Origin: Alphaproteobacteria bacterium 43-37
Lineage (GTDB): Bacteria; Pseudomonadota; Alphaproteobacteria; 43-37
Direction: 5' to 3'
NCBI GenBank assembly: GCA_001897475.1
Contig: MKSY01000015.1
Span: 1 to 64,000 of the forward strand
DNA length: 64,000 bases
Of the stretch, positions 18,424-28,737 are shown one piece after another (position 1 is the first letter of the stretch; each line of letters opens with the position of its first letter). The position numbers were made by a program, and so were the translations under genes. The notes beneath the pieces were generated by a model. It saw only the letters and a list, made by a program, of their open reading frames with translations, was not told the origin of the DNA and searched no databases.

Positions 18424-19744
18424 GGTTCATCCCAATTAACTGAATCAAATTCGCAAGGTCAACGCGCACATCCCCTTTCTCATCTTTACCCTGGTTTAAA
18501 AAATCAAAGATTGCTGGGACCTTTTCCATAACTATATCCACACTAGGGTCTGTCCCCTGCTTATATGCTCCAAGCCGAATCATATCCACCATATCTTCGT
18601 ATATCGAAAACATTTGTTTGGCCTCTGACACAGCCTGTGTGTGCTCGGCAGCATTGCAATCCGGCATGGTGCGAGAAACACTTCTAAGAAGATTCATCGC
18701 CGGGAAACGTCCACGCTCAGCAATTTGCCTTTCCAAAACAATGTGCCCATCCAAGATCCCTCTCACCGCATCAGCCACAGGCTCATTGTGATCGTCACCC
18801 TCAACCAACACGGTAAACAAGCCTGTGATATGAGCCCGATTTCGTGTACCAGGCCCTGCCCGTTCCAACAATCTTGGAAGCTCAGCAAAAACCGTTGGCG
18901 TATATCCTTTACTGGCAGGAGGCTCACCAAGGGATAGGCCTATTTCTCGCATGCTCATAGCAAAACGCGTGACACTATCCATCATACACAAAACTTCCAT
19001 GCCTTGATCTGCAAAGTATTCCGCCACAGTCAACGTTGCATAGGCCGCCTGTTTACGCATAAGTGGCGCCTCATCTGACGTAGCAACAATCAAAACAGAT
19101 CTGGCCAAACCTTCGTCGCCCAAATAGGATTGGATGAACTCTTGAACCTCACGGCCTCGCTCACCAATGAGCCCAATAACAATCACGTCAGCTTTTGAAA
19201 ACCTGGCAATCATCGACATTAAGACGGACTTCCCAACGCCAGAACCAGCGAAAATCCCCATCCTCTGCCCTTTGCAACATGTGGTAAATAAATCAATCGC
19301 TCGAACACCCACCTCAAAGGTTTCCGTTAACAATTTACGCGAATGCGCAGGAGGAGGTTTATGTGATAGGGAATACCCTTTATGCCCTAATGGCAAGACG
19401 CCTTTTTGATCAATGGGCTGCCCCAAAGCGTTAATGACTCTACCCAACCATGCTTGGCATGGAAACAGCTGCGCTTTGGAATGCTCATAAATAACAGCAC
19501 ATCCTGGACCAATACCCTCTGTTGACTGAAATGGCATAACCTGAGCGATATACCCTCTAAAGCCCACAACTTCAGCCTCAACCATCTTTCCAAATCGGTT
19601 CTCAAGCAGACAACGGCTGCCTACAACGCACCAAGCCTCCAACCCCTCTACCTCAACCATCAACCCCATGATTGAAACCACCCGCCCCCTTTTTTCATAA
19701 GGCGAGATAAAATTTATTGGTTGGATCAAATCACGAAGCGGCAT
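18389..19744 (-). CDS. fliI: Flagellar-type export ATPase FliI
   Basis: ATPase of the flagellar/type III export apparatus, 451 aa, related to F1-beta. Walker A is GSGVGKSV at about 167-174. LIGERGREVQEFI and RFAMSMREIGLSLGEPPASKGYTP (split here: RFAMSMREIGL, then SLGEPPASKGYTP) are hallmarks of FliI/YscN. The ATG at 19744 has GGGGAAG about 9 bases upstream; the TTG at 19780 has none. A CtrA-type box lies 46-60 bases upstream. No other flagellar or type III genes occur in the window. FliI is preferred over YscN because of the CtrA box and the alphaproteobacterial context, not a diagnostic residue. Confidence 0.88.
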   Translation of the reverse strand: MPLRDLIQPINFISPYEKRGRVVSIMGLMVEVEGLEAWCVVGSRCLLENRFGKMVEAEVVGFRGYIAQVMPFQSTEGIGPGCAVIYEHSKAQLFPCQAWLGRVINALGQPIDQKGVLPLGHKGYSLSHKPPPAHSRKLLTETFEVGVRAIDLFTTCCKGQRMGIFAGSGVGKSVLMSMIARFSKADVIVIGLIGERGREVQEFIQSYLGDEGLARSVLIVATSDEAPLMRKQAAYATLTVAEYFADQGMEVLCMMDSVTRFAMSMREIGLSLGEPPASKGYTPTVFAELPRLLERAGPGTRNRAHITGLFTVLVEGDDHNEPVADAVRGILDGHIVLERQIAERGRFPAMNLLRSVSRTMPDCNAAEHTQAVSEAKQMFSIYEDMVDMIRLGAYKQGTDPSVDIVMEKVPAIFDFLNQGKDEKGDVRVDLANLIQLIGMNHEENLTPANEA

Positions 19745-19789
19745 AATCAATATCTTCCCCAGATAATATTGATTAGACAATCCAGCTCG

Positions 19790-19804
19790 TTAAGGATTGG
19801 TTAA
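19790..19804 (-). promoter_or_regulatory. CtrA-type box upstream of fliI
   Basis: On the minus strand the sequence is TTAACCAATCCTTAAC, matching TTAA-N7-TTAAC exactly. It lies 46-60 bases before the fliI ATG, where a promoter would be. In Caulobacter, CtrA directly controls early flagellar operons. Binding here is predicted, not shown. Confidence 0.6.
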
Positions 19805-19853
19805 GGGAGAGGGAGGTGATTTATGCAACATTACTTTCTTAATTCTTACGCCT

Positions 19854-21137
19854 TCATAGCGTTTCCCTATAACTCATCCTTTTCTGAAGCGCTAGTTGGA
19901 GCATTTTCTCAAACTTCATCATATGAAAGCACATACCTGTGACACAAAAATCCTCAACTCTATGAAATGACCCATAGGGTGTTTCAAGCAAAACCTCATC
20001 TGCAACCATTTGGAATCCAAGTGTCATCCGCGTCGAAGGCGCTGTTACAGAAACATTTCCTTCATAAAGTGTTCCCAACACTATACCAGCGCTCTGATTT
20101 GAGTGAATCAAGTTTCCATACAAGTTTACCAAAACTATGTTTACATAAGAGCCCGTCCCCAACAAACCACCTGTCACCCCTCGAGCGGTAATGGTAGAAT
20201 TAATCACTGAAACCCTTTGTATATCCGCTCGATGCCCTTCCCCGATTAAGCCACCAACATAGTGATCCCCAGCAACCGTTGCATTCACAATTGTTAAATC
20301 GGAAAACTGAGCTCTTTTAATAGTTGATCCAGATACTGAGCCAAACAATCCAACATCTTCTTCCTCAGGTCGATTGATCATTAAGCCAGAGACTATATAG
20401 CCATTGCCATCAAAAAACCCACTAAATGGCTGCTTACCAAACTTGTCTACAACACGAAGAGGCCTAAAGCCTTTCCCATGATCCCAATCTTGCGTTTCAG
20501 TCGCATCAATATTTTGGGATAAAGCATAGTTAGCGTACAATGCATCCTCAATATCTTGTAAATCACGCACATGATTAACTAACATATAGGCTACATGGTC
20601 TTTCCGCCAGTCAGAATGCTCCTTTATCCTTTGGCTATATTTCTGATCGCGACGATTCCAATACTTATTTTGATCCCCCCAATTCCCTTCAGGAGCCTTT
20701 TGGGGATTGTAATATAAACGCACACTGCTCCCATTCACCATAATTGGATAGTCTGGGGTTTCTCCAAATTCAATAGCCCCACCTGCATCATGATGGTAGT
20801 CCCGATTATAGGCGTTTTCCATTCCCGCTTTTACATAAACAGCGCCACTTCCCTCACTACGGATTTGGACACCATCTGCAAAGATCACATCCCATTTTGA
20901 AACCAATTGCAGCCTTGCAGGAGTATTCCAACGTATGGAGTGCGTTAGTTCTAATGCTTCACGATCACCATATTTTCGCCAACCTTTAGGATACTCACAA
21001 ACTGTATGCGCATTTCCAGATCCAAGGCACTCTTCAATTTCTTGCACCAAGCTTGCATCAATAATGGTAGCTTGGGCTGACCAGGCACTACCGACAAAGA
21101 ATAACACACCCAACCATGCATTTTGGATACTTGTCAT
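19854..21137 (-). CDS. Secreted protein with GLUG-like repeats
   Basis: Unrecognised 427-aa exported protein. The signal peptide covers about residues 1-24 (core AWLGVLFFVGSAWSAQA). The first two thirds contain many aromatic and charged residues. From about 250 onward there are GLUG-type units: FSGFFDGNGYIVSGLMINR, VGLFGSVSGSTI, YVGGLIGEGHRADIQRVSV and GVTGGLLGTGSYVN. Such repeats occur in surface-exposed or adhesin-like beta-helical proteins. ATG 21137 is chosen because AAGGAG lies 7 bases before it. It ends shortly before the CtrA-box spacer of fliI. Function unknown; adhesion is a guess. Confidence 0.7.
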   Translation of the reverse strand: MTSIQNAWLGVLFFVGSAWSAQATIIDASLVQEIEECLGSGNAHTVCEYPKGWRKYGDREALELTHSIRWNTPARLQLVSKWDVIFADGVQIRSEGSGAVYVKAGMENAYNRDYHHDAGGAIEFGETPDYPIMVNGSSVRLYYNPQKAPEGNWGDQNKYWNRRDQKYSQRIKEHSDWRKDHVAYMLVNHVRDLQDIEDALYANYALSQNIDATETQDWDHGKGFRPLRVVDKFGKQPFSGFFDGNGYIVSGLMINRPEEEDVGLFGSVSGSTIKRAQFSDLTIVNATVAGDHYVGGLIGEGHRADIQRVSVINSTITARGVTGGLLGTGSYVNIVLVNLYGNLIHSNQSAGIVLGTLYEGNVSVTAPSTRMTLGFQMVADEVLLETPYGSFHRVEDFCVTGMCFHMMKFEKMLQLALQKRMSYRETL

Positions 21138-21170
21138 CTCCACACTCCTTTTGGCATTCAGAACACTCAC

Positions 21171-21463
21171 ATTTTTGTTTAATCTATCACCAAATAAATA
21201 TGCCTGTCAAAATTTTAACATCCATATAATCCCAGAATATTCTCAAAATTTAGGCAAAACTCCGAGTCGTTAAAAGATTAACATAGAAAAATTCTGCTTT
21301 AAAAAACCAACAGATCCCTAAAATTTTAGATAACTTATTTATTTTATTGAATTATTTTCCCAATCCGTTAATCATTGATTAAGATATTTCAGAAAAAATG
21401 ATGGTAAGCATACCAGGGATTTTTATTGATCATGGCATGTTGATGAAAAAAATGTTAGGGTAA
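21171..21463. other. AT-rich spacer between the GLUG gene and ctrA
   Basis: About 290 bases without a gene. It holds one GAGTC (GANTC type, the CcrM methylation site) at 21264-21268 and a CtrA-type box at 21368-21382. No other clear structure was seen. Confidence 0.6.
21368..21382 (+). promoter_or_regulatory. CtrA-type box upstream of ctrA
   Basis: TTAATCATTGATTAA, an exact TTAA-N7-TTAA, about 105 bases before the ctrA start. Autoregulation by CtrA is known in Caulobacter and its relatives. The site is nearly palindromic, so strand is nominal. Confidence 0.55.
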
Positions 21464-21487
21464 ATGAAGGTTTATCGGGAGGATGTT

Positions 21488-22204
21488 GTGCGCGTTTTAC
21501 TGATTGAAGATGATCCATCAACAGCTCAGGCTGTGGAAATGGCACTCAAGTCCGAAGGGTCTATTTGTGACCGTACCGATCTTGGGGAAGACGGCCTTGA
21601 GATTGGCAAATTATACGACTACGACATCATCATCCTCGATTTGATGTTGCCAGACATGGATGGATTTGAAGTTTTAAGAAGACTTCGCTCTTCCAACGTA
21701 CCCACGCCTATTTTGATTTTGTCTGGCCTTAATGACACAGAAGATAAAGTAAAAGGCCTTGGATTTGGAGCGGATGATTATCTCACCAAACCATTTAACC
21801 GTATCGAATTAATGGCACGTGTCAACGCTATCGTTCGCCGCTCTAAAGGCCACGCTGATTCCATCATCCAAACGGGCCGACTGATTGTTAATCTTCAAAC
21901 GCATACCGCCACAATTGATAGCGCGCCCCTTCACTTAACGGGCAAGGAATATGCCATTCTTGAGCTACTTTCCTTACGCAAAGGATCAACTTTAACCAAA
22001 GAAATGTTCCTTAACCATTTATACGGTGGAATGGATGAGCCTGAATTGAAAATTATTGACGTTTTCATTTGCAAACTTCGCAAGAAGTTAGCTGACGCCT
22101 CTAATGGCGCTAATTACATCGAAACTGTCTGGGGCCGAGGTTATGTTTTAAGAGATCCTGAGGCTCAGGACGCGACCGCCAACAAAAGCCTAGGTGCAGC
22201 CTAG
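21488..22204 (+). CDS. ctrA: Cell-cycle response regulator CtrA
   Basis: OmpR-type transcription factor, 238 aa, master cell-cycle regulator of alphaproteobacteria. The receiver domain runs about 1-118 with the phospho-acceptor Asp51 ([14 protein letters not shown]) and the KPF motif near 102-104. The C-terminal winged helix has [20 protein letters not shown] and the invariant block [10 protein letters not shown] at its end. Starting at GTG 21488 gives MRVLLIEDD, the canonical CtrA start, with GGAGG 5 bases upstream. CtrA is a strong match from the LTGKEY and [22 protein letters not shown] text (KPFNRIEL, then IVRRSKGH). A terminator overlaps its stop. Confidence 0.95.
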   Translation: MRVLLIEDDPSTAQAVEMALKSEGSICDRTDLGEDGLEIGKLYDYDIIILDLMLPDMDGFEVLRRLRSSNVPTPILILSGLNDTEDKVKGLGFGADDYLTKPFNRIELMARVNAIVRRSKGHADSIIQTGRLIVNLQTHTATIDSAPLHLTGKEYAILELLSLRKGSTLTKEMFLNHLYGGMDEPELKIIDVFICKLRKKLADASNGANYIETVWGRGYVLRDPEAQDATANKSLGAA

Positions 22205-22212
22205 GTTTTTTC
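22184..22212 (+). terminator. Intrinsic terminator of ctrA
   Basis: AAAAGCCTAGG and CCTAGGTTTTTT pair around the loop TGCAG, followed by six U residues. The ctrA TAG stop lies inside the right arm, so the gene ends within its own terminator. Confidence 0.75.
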
Positions 22213-22308
22213 CAAATGTAAATTGCTCTAGTGCCACCAGGTCAATTATTTGGTCTGAAGACAGGCCATGCATCACGATTAAAAGCCGTTGAATTTTTGT
22301 TAACCTGT

Positions 22309-23565
22309 CTACCCTAGCAGCATTCTAAGCGGCTTGTGAATGATGTCCTTAAATGCACTAAGGAAATTGGCACCAATGGCACCATCCACGACTCTATGAT
22401 CCGCAGATAAGGTTGCCTTCATGACCGTCGCAATCTTAATCTGATCATCTTTCACCACTGGCTTTCTGACCGAAGCTCCCACCGCTAAAATGCAAGCTTG
22501 AGGCGGATTAATAATCGCTTCAAACTGGTCAATACCATACATACCTAGATTCGATAATGTGATCGTACCGCCTTGCCAATCTTCAGGCTTAAGCTTGCCA
22601 GAACGGGCAGCATCCGCAAGCCGCTTCATTTCAGACGAAACATCTAACAATGATTTTGTATCTGCCTCACGGAGTACCGGCGTTACTAAACCACCTTCAA
22701 TAGCCACAGCAACACTCACATCTGCAGTTTCATAATAATGCAACTGGTGACCAGCCCAAGCAGCATTGGCTTCAGGAACCTGACGGAGGGCCAAAGCCAA
22801 GGCTTTAATCAACATATCATTGACAGAAACCTTTACCTTATCTTGAGAACGATTGATTTGCTCACGAACCTGCAAGAGAGCATCCATTTCAAGCTCAATG
22901 GTTAAATAGAAATGCGGAATCGTTTGCTTGGAAAGGGATAGGCGCTCTGCTATTACCTTACGCATACCACTAACAGGCACAGCTTTGTAGGCTGGGAACC
23001 CACCTTGTGAAGCAGATAACACGGCAGAGCTTGAAGCACCCGCTGAAGCTGCCATATTTTCAAGATCCGCCTTAATAATACGCCCATGAGGGCCTGTACC
23101 CTTAACCGAAGCCAGATTAATTCCCTTTTGTTCCGCAATCCTTTTTGCCAAAGGCGAAGCAAGCACACGACCACCCTGTGAAGTGTTAGCGGCGGCCACA
23201 ACAGACTTTGAGGGAGCCACTGCTGAGGAGTGCTCAACAGATGATGGTGTAGCTGGCTGTGATTGTAAGCTTGCTTCACTCATTAAAGATTGCACAAACG
23301 GCTCCACCGCATCTTTTGACTCGCCTTCTTCCAACAAAACAGCAATAGGTGCATTGACCTTCACACCACTGGTCCCGGCCTCCACAAGAATCTTAGCGAT
23401 GATACCTTCATCCACAACCTCCACTTCCATGGTTGCTTTATCCGTTTCAATCTCGGCCATTACTTCGCCTGATTTAACAGCATCACCAACTTTCTTAAGC
23501 CATTTGGCTAATGCGCCTTCCGTCATGGTTGGGCTCAAAGCTGGCATCAAAATTGCAATTGGCAT
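22309..23565 (-). CDS. pdhC: Pyruvate dehydrogenase E2, dihydrolipoamide acetyltransferase
   Basis: E2 core of the pyruvate dehydrogenase complex, moving the acetyl group to CoA. The 418 aa hold one lipoyl domain (about 1-75; lipoyl Lys43 in [13 protein letters not shown]), an Ala/Ser-rich linker, an E1/E3-binding domain near 135-170 ([20 protein letters not shown], then GTGPHGRI) and the catalytic domain ending in [14 protein letters not shown] (His390 active site). Third gene of the pdhA-pdhB-pdhC operon, 10 bases after pdhB. AGAGGGG precedes the ATG. Confidence 0.97.
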   Translation of the reverse strand: MPIAILMPALSPTMTEGALAKWLKKVGDAVKSGEVMAEIETDKATMEVEVVDEGIIAKILVEAGTSGVKVNAPIAVLLEEGESKDAVEPFVQSLMSEASLQSQPATPSSVEHSSAVAPSKSVVAAANTSQGGRVLASPLAKRIAEQKGINLASVKGTGPHGRIIKADLENMAASAGASSSAVLSASQGGFPAYKAVPVSGMRKVIAERLSLSKQTIPHFYLTIELEMDALLQVREQINRSQDKVKVSVNDMLIKALALALRQVPEANAAWAGHQLHYYETADVSVAVAIEGGLVTPVLREADTKSLLDVSSEMKRLADAARSGKLKPEDWQGGTITLSNLGMYGIDQFEAIINPPQACILAVGASVRKPVVKDDQIKIATVMKATLSADHRVVDGAIGANFLSAFKDIIHKPLRMLLG

Positions 23566-23575
23566 CTTATCCCCT

Positions 23576-24961
23576 CTACCTGTAACAAACAGCTTTCACG
23601 CCATCGATGATATTCTGCGCCTGCGGCAAAGCAAGCTTTTCAAGATTCATAGCATATGGCAGCGGAACATCCACAGCAGTTACACGATAAACCGGAGCAT
23701 CTAAATAATCAAAAGCATCTTCCATCATAACCGCCGCTAATTCCGAACCAATGCCCGCAAATGGCCAGCTCTCTTCCACGCTCACAAGGCGATTTGTTTT
23801 CATAACTGACTGAACAATGGTTTCACGATCCAACGGTCGGATTGTCATTAGATCAACCACCTCCGCTTCAATACCTTCTGCCGCTAAAACTTCAGCGGCC
23901 TCCAATGCTACCCCAACCTGCAATGAATAGGCTGTGATTGTAACATCTTTACCTGAACGAACAATTCTGGCCCGCCCAATGGGCAATACGAAATCTTCGT
24001 CAGTAGGAACCTCAAAAGAACGACCATACATAAGCTCGTTTTCTAGAAACACCACAGGATTTGGATCGCGAATCGCAGCTTTTAACAGCCCCTTTGCTGA
24101 AGCACCATCATACGGGGCAACAACTTTAAGACCTGGGCAATGCGCATACCATGACGCAAAGCATTGAGAATGTTGCGCTCCCACCCGTGTGGCCGCACCA
24201 TTTGGTCCGCGGAAAACAATGGGGCACCCCATTTGCCCGCCAGACATGTACAACGTCTTAGCTGCTGAGTTGATGATCTGATCAATAGCCTGCATGGAGA
24301 AGTTAAATGTCATAAACTCCACAATTGGCTTAAGCCCAAGGAATGCGGAACCAACGCCTATACCTGCAAAGCCATGCTCAGTGATAGGCGTATCCATCAC
24401 ACGCTTGGGGCCAAACTCGCCCAACAATCCCTGGCTAACCTTATAAGCACCTTGGTATTGCGCAACTTCTTCACCCATGAGAAAAACATTGGGATCCTTA
24501 CGCATCTCTTCAGCCATAGCGTCTCTCAACGCCTCACGAACTGTCATGGTTGCACGTGGCCCATTATAGTCTGGCAGAGAAGCAACCGTCACCGTAAGAG
24601 GCTTTGCATCAGCGAAACCTGAGGCATGCGGCGCTGTCTCGCTGCTAGGAGCCACACCTGACTGAATTGCAGCCGAGGCAATTGACGCACTAGCACCGGC
24701 AACGGATAGGACATCTTCCCCTTCTTCCGCCAATACAGCTACCACAGCGTTCACCTTGACACCTTCTGTGCCAGCTAGAACAAGAATTTTGGCCAGAGTC
24801 CCTTCGTCCACAGCCTCCACTTCCATCGTCGCCTTATCGGTTTCAATTTCCGCTAAAACATCACCAGCCTTAACGGCATCACCTTCATTTTTTAACCAAC
24901 GAGCCAACTTACCTTCGGTCATGGTTGGGCTCAATGCAGGCATTAAGATATTGACACTCAT
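23576..24961 (-). CDS. pdhB: Pyruvate dehydrogenase E1 beta with N-terminal lipoyl domain
   Basis: Beta subunit of the thiamine-diphosphate E1 enzyme, 461 aa. Residues 1-80 are a lipoyl domain (Lys43 in [13 protein letters not shown]) nearly identical to that of the neighbouring E2, a fusion typical of alphaproteobacteria and absent from most other E1-beta proteins. After a linker, the transketolase-type domain begins near 138 ([15 protein letters not shown]), with [15 protein letters not shown] and [11 protein letters not shown] blocks. It is 11 bases after pdhA. Confidence 0.97.
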   Translation of the reverse strand: MSVNILMPALSPTMTEGKLARWLKNEGDAVKAGDVLAEIETDKATMEVEAVDEGTLAKILVLAGTEGVKVNAVVAVLAEEGEDVLSVAGASASIASAAIQSGVAPSSETAPHASGFADAKPLTVTVASLPDYNGPRATMTVREALRDAMAEEMRKDPNVFLMGEEVAQYQGAYKVSQGLLGEFGPKRVMDTPITEHGFAGIGVGSAFLGLKPIVEFMTFNFSMQAIDQIINSAAKTLYMSGGQMGCPIVFRGPNGAATRVGAQHSQCFASWYAHCPGLKVVAPYDGASAKGLLKAAIRDPNPVVFLENELMYGRSFEVPTDEDFVLPIGRARIVRSGKDVTITAYSLQVGVALEAAEVLAAEGIEAEVVDLMTIRPLDRETIVQSVMKTNRLVSVEESWPFAGIGSELAAVMMEDAFDYLDAPVYRVTAVDVPLPYAMNLEKLALPQAQNIIDGVKAVCYR

Positions 24962-24972
24962 GCTACACCCAC

Positions 24973-25959
24973 CTAAATCAACACGTCAGTATAAAGTTCG
25001 CTTGGATCTGGTAAAGGCGAGCTCAATGAAAACTCAGCAGCATCATTGACTATCAATTTGATTTCCTTTTCAATTTCCTTAAGGCGATCTTCTGAACCAT
25101 TACCACTCAAAATTTGAGCCTTTACACGATCAATGGGGTCTGAGTTCTCACGCATATCGTCTACTTCCTTTTTATCACGGTATTTAGCCGGATCTGACAT
25201 AGAATGTCCACGATAGCGGTATGTTTTCATTTCAAGAATTATGGGGCCTTTGCCTGAGCGAGCATGCTCTAAAGCAGAAAGAGCAGCTTCTCGAACCGCC
25301 CATACATCCATTCCGTCTACTTCATACCCAGGGATACCATAACCAACACCGCGAAGGTAAAGACCCGGCCCAGCGCATGCTCTGGCAACAGATGTACCCA
25401 TCCCATATTGGTTGTTTTCAATCACATAAACGACAGGTAAATTCCAAAGCGCAGCGATATTAAATGCTTCATATACTTGCCCTTGGTTGGCGGCTCCATC
25501 ACCCATATAGGTTAAACACACACCATCATCTTTTTTGTATTGGTGAGCTAAAGCCATGCCTGTTCCAATAGAAACCTGCGCACCAACAATTCCATGACCA
25601 CCAAAAAAGCCTTTTTCACGACTGAACATATGCATTGAGCCACCCTTGCCTTTCGAGTAGCCGCCTATGCGCCCTGTCAATTCCGCCATAACACCACGAG
25701 ATTCCATTCCACAGACCAACATATGCCCATGATCTCGATAGGAGGTTACAACTGTGTCTTGGAGCTTCATTGCCGATTGCACACCAACAACAACGGCTTC
25801 TTGCCCTATGTATAAATGGCAGAACCCTGCTATATGCCCCATCCCATATAATTGCCCAGCTTTTTCTTCAAAGCGCCGGATAAGCAACATATCTTTGTAG
25901 AAGCCAAACAGCTGATCAAGCGAACCAGCTACTTTAGGCTTACCCTTAATGTTAGCCAC
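24973..25959 (-). CDS. pdhA: Pyruvate dehydrogenase E1 alpha
   Basis: Alpha subunit of E1, 328 aa, decarboxylating pyruvate with thiamine diphosphate. The TPP-binding motif begins [15 protein letters not shown] at about 153-167 and ends with VIENN. The phosphorylation-loop type sequence [15 protein letters not shown] lies near 247-261. KGGSMHMF near 105-112 is also typical. It starts with GTG, with GAGG 5 bases before, and heads the operon. It lies after the IHF-beta-like gene and its terminator on the same strand. Confidence 0.96.
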   Translation of the reverse strand: MANIKGKPKVAGSLDQLFGFYKDMLLIRRFEEKAGQLYGMGHIAGFCHLYIGQEAVVVGVQSAMKLQDTVVTSYRDHGHMLVCGMESRGVMAELTGRIGGYSKGKGGSMHMFSREKGFFGGHGIVGAQVSIGTGMALAHQYKKDDGVCLTYMGDGAANQGQVYEAFNIAALWNLPVVYVIENNQYGMGTSVARACAGPGLYLRGVGYGIPGYEVDGMDVWAVREAALSALEHARSGKGPIILEMKTYRYRGHSMSDPAKYRDKKEVDDMRENSDPIDRVKAQILSGNGSEDRLKEIEKEIKLIVNDAAEFSLSSPLPDPSELYTDVLI

Positions 25960-26070
25960 AATTGCCTCACATTGTATAGTTAACCATAACGTTCAAAACG
26001 CCTATAACTACCTAACGTGATTTCAAAAAAATGGCAACCTGGATATGACATTTTTTTTAAAAATCCAACA

Positions 26071-26100
26071 TAAAAACACCCTAACCCATCTTTAATGGGT
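26071..26100 (-). terminator. Terminator-like hairpin of the IHF-beta gene
   Basis: On the minus strand ACCCAT and ATGGGT form a 6-bp stem with a 5-base loop that includes the end of the gene, followed a few bases later by GTGTTTTTA. Short stem, so moderate strength. Confidence 0.5.
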
Positions 26101-26379
26101 CTTGGCATTCATCCTTTGTTGGAGAGGTTTACCCATCCTAAAAAAGGGAACATGCTTCTGGCCTACCTCAACTTGTGCACCTGTACGTGGATTTCGCCCC
26201 ACACGAGAATCCCGTCTACGAACGGAAAACGCCCCAAACCCTCTTAGCTCAACACGCTTACCTTTTGACATTGCATCGGCAAGTTGTTGAACAAAAATAT
26301 TAACAAATTTTTCAATAACCTCATTCGAAACTTGAGTATAGGCCCTCGCTAAGTTCGAAATAATATCTGATTTATTCAT
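26092..26379 (-). CDS. ihfB: Integration host factor beta-like DNA-binding protein
   Basis: HU/IHF-family nucleoid protein, 95 aa, that bends DNA as a dimer. GKRVELRGFGAFSVRRR near 40-56 and GRNPRTG near 61-67 form the DNA-binding beta arms. VPFFRMGKPLQQRMN at the end is the IHF-beta style C-terminus. The ATG at 26379 follows GGAGG by 7 bases; the codons upstream lack a ribosome site. The likely partner is the IHF-alpha-like protein at 52297. Confidence 0.9.
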   Translation of the reverse strand: MNKSDIISNLARAYTQVSNEVIEKFVNIFVQQLADAMSKGKRVELRGFGAFSVRRRDSRVGRNPRTGAQVEVGQKHVPFFRMGKPLQQRMNAKTH

Positions 26380-26698
26380 TATGTACCTCCACATTAACCA
26401 CAGAAAACTTATTCAGTCTTTTACAATAAGTTATCAGTCATTTTAATATGAGAAGACAATTAATCAAGAGAATATATTATTCGAAATTAATATTTGCTGA
26501 GAAGTGCTCTCATTTGCAATTTAAGTATTTCATTTAGAACAAAAAAAATATTACATTTAAAACAACAAAATACAAAAAACTGTTAACTCTCTATACATCC
26601 ATTTAGGGTCATTTTTGAAAAACAACATTAATATTGAATTCTCACAGCTGATAATTTTATGCCACCCCCATAAAACCATCGTTGCACCCCTATCACCC

Positions 26699-26727
26699 TT
26701 GACCGCGATATTGTTTTAACTTAGCTA
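26699..26727 (+). promoter_or_regulatory. Candidate uvrB promoter
   Basis: TTGACC at 26699-26704, then 17 bases, then TAGCTA at 26722-26727. The -35 is good and the -10 poor. It lies just before the LexA-like site and 33 bases before the start codon. Confidence 0.35.
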
Positions 26728-26729
26728 TG

Positions 26730-26744
26730 GAACAAATAAAGTAC
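26730..26744 (+). promoter_or_regulatory. Imperfect LexA-like (SOS) site
   Basis: GAACAAATAAAGTAC fits the alphaproteobacterial LexA consensus GAAC-N7-GAAC with one mismatch. It overlaps the expected transcription start of uvrB, a common SOS gene. Predicted only. Confidence 0.35.
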
Positions 26745-26760
26745 ATTTAGGAATCATATT

Positions 26761-28737
26761 TTGTTTAAGCTTTTTTCTGACTACATTCCTGCTGGAGACC
26801 AACCAGGCGCCATTGCAAGCTTGCTAACAGGCCTAACAACAGGTGAACGCGATCAAGTTTTACTCGGCGTAACAGGCTCCGGAAAAACCTTTACCATTGC
26901 GCACGTCATTCAACAGATACAAAAACCCACACTTATATTAGCCCATAATAAAACCCTAGCAGCCCAGCTTTATGGAGAAATGAAGAGCTTTTTTCCTGAC
27001 AACGCTGTTGAGTATTTTGTTTCATACTATGACTATTATCAACCTGAAGCTTACGTTCCACGAACAGACACTTTTATTGAAAAAGAATCCTCCATAAACG
27101 AACAAATTGATCGCCTTCGTCACTCTGCCACGCGCTCCCTCATGGAACGCAAAGATACCATCATTGTTGCCAGCGTATCATGCATCTATGGCATCGGATC
27201 GGTTGAGACCTACCGTGAAATGACCTTGGATATCACGCTTGGCCAGAACTTAAACAGAGATGACTTTTTACGATCACTGATTAGCCTTCAATACAAACGC
27301 AATGACATAGATTTTGCAAGAGGAACATTTCGTGTTCAAGGAGACATCATAGAAATTTTTCCAGCTCACTACGAAGATCGCGCATGGCGCTTGAGTCTTT
27401 TTGGCGATGAAGTGGATTCCATTACCGAAACCGACTCATTGACCGGCGAAAAGCTGCAAAACCTAGAACGAATTAGGGTGTTTGCCAATAGTCACTATGT
27501 GACCCCCGGCCCAACCATCAACCAGGCCATCGATCAAATAAAACACGACCTCAAAATTCAACTTACAAACTTAGAATCTCAAGGCAAACTTTTGGAAAGA
27601 CAACGCCTAGAGCAACGCACTATTTTTGACATTGAGATGATGGCAGCCACAGGCACCTGCGCTGGGATCGAAAACTACTCACGCTATCTTTCCGGCAGGA
27701 AGCCTGGGGAGCCACCACCCACCCTATTTGAGTACTTCCCCAAAGATTCTCTTTTGGTTATCGATGAAAGCCACGTCACTGTTCCGCAAATCGGCGCAAT
27801 GTATAAAGGCGATGCATCTCGAAAAGCCACTCTTATTGAGCATGGGTTTCGCTTACCCGCAGCAGCCGATAATCGCCCACTTAAATTTGAAGAATGGGAA
27901 TCTTTACGCCCTCAAACCATTTTCGTTTCAGCCACCCCAGGCCCCTGGGAGCTTGCCCGGACTCAGGGCGTATTTATTGAACAAGTGGTCCGCCCAACTG
28001 GCCTGATAGACCCCGTGTGCACCATCAAACCCACCACACACCAGGCTGATGATCTTCTGCACGAAGCGCACGAAACAGTGGCAAAAGGATACCGTACCCT
28101 TGCAACCACACTAACAAAAAAGATGGCCGAAGCATTAACAGAATACATGAGTGAAGCAGGAGTAAAAGTTCGCTATCTGCACTCTGACATCGATGCCATC
28201 GAACGCATCGAGATCATCCGTGATTTGAGAGGCGGCGTTTTTGATGTATTGGTTGGCATTAACCTGCTCAGAGAAGGGCTAGATATTCCAGAATGCGGAC
28301 TTGTTGCTATCCTTGACGCCGACAAAGAAGGCTTTTTGCGCTCCAAGACATCGCTGATTCAAACCATAGGCAGAGCCGCCAGAAATGCTGACGGACGCGT
28401 GATCCTTTATGCAGACAATATCACAAGGTCCATGAAAGAAGCGCTCGATGAAACAGAGCGTCGGCGAGAGCGCCAGCAAGCTTACAACACCCAACACGGC
28501 ATTATCCCTAAAACAATATCCAAAGGGATCATGTCTTCTCTTAGCCTAACAACTGAAGCTAAACCACTCAATGACTCAGAGCCTTTCTTTTCACTTTCTC
28601 ATAAAAAAAGACAGCTCCATCTAGCTGAGTTACGACAAAAAATGTTGAAGCTTGCTGCCGACCTTGAATTTGAAGAAGCAGCCAGAATGCGAGACGAAAT
28701 TCATAGATTAGAAACTATTGAACTAGCCACCGATTAA
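26761..28737 (+). CDS. uvrB: Excinuclease ABC subunit B
   Basis: Damage-verification helicase of nucleotide excision repair, 658 aa. Walker A is GVTGSGKT at 36-43. The beta-hairpin region [18 protein letters not shown] near 88-105 is the damage-probing element. Helicase motifs [17 protein letters not shown] and [11 protein letters not shown] follow. The C-terminal UVR motif ([17 protein letters not shown]) binds UvrC. It starts with TTG, preceded by AGGA at a spacing of 9; [15 protein letters not shown] is the normal UvrB start. Monocistronic by appearance. Confidence 0.97.
   Translation: MFKLFSDYIPAGDQPGAIASLLTGLTTGERDQVLLGVTGSGKTFTIAHVIQQIQKPTLILAHNKTLAAQLYGEMKSFFPDNAVEYFVSYYDYYQPEAYVPRTDTFIEKESSINEQIDRLRHSATRSLMERKDTIIVASVSCIYGIGSVETYREMTLDITLGQNLNRDDFLRSLISLQYKRNDIDFARGTFRVQGDIIEIFPAHYEDRAWRLSLFGDEVDSITETDSLTGEKLQNLERIRVFANSHYVTPGPTINQAIDQIKHDLKIQLTNLESQGKLLERQRLEQRTIFDIEMMAATGTCAGIENYSRYLSGRKPGEPPPTLFEYFPKDSLLVIDESHVTVPQIGAMYKGDASRKATLIEHGFRLPAAADNRPLKFEEWESLRPQTIFVSATPGPWELARTQGVFIEQVVRPTGLIDPVCTIKPTTHQADDLLHEAHETVAKGYRTLATTLTKKMAEALTEYMSEAGVKVRYLHSDIDAIERIEIIRDLRGGVFDVLVGINLLREGLDIPECGLVAILDADKEGFLRSKTSLIQTIGRAARNADGRVILYADNITRSMKEALDETERRRERQQAYNTQHGIIPKTISKGIMSSLSLTTEAKPLNDSEPFFSLSHKKRQLHLAELRQKMLKLAADLEFEEAARMRDEIHRLETIELATD

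Larger units (their letters stand above)
26380..26760. other. AT-rich divergent spacer between ihfB and uvrB
   Basis: About 380 bases without an ORF that looks coding. It holds the ihfB ribosome site, long A/T runs and, at its right end, the uvrB promoter with a LexA-like site. No RNA gene is evident. Confidence 0.6.

Noticed and set aside
18389-19744. Type III secretion (SctN) identity for the ATPase
   Set aside because: No needle or translocon genes nearby, and the CtrA box favours a flagellar role; not fully excluded.
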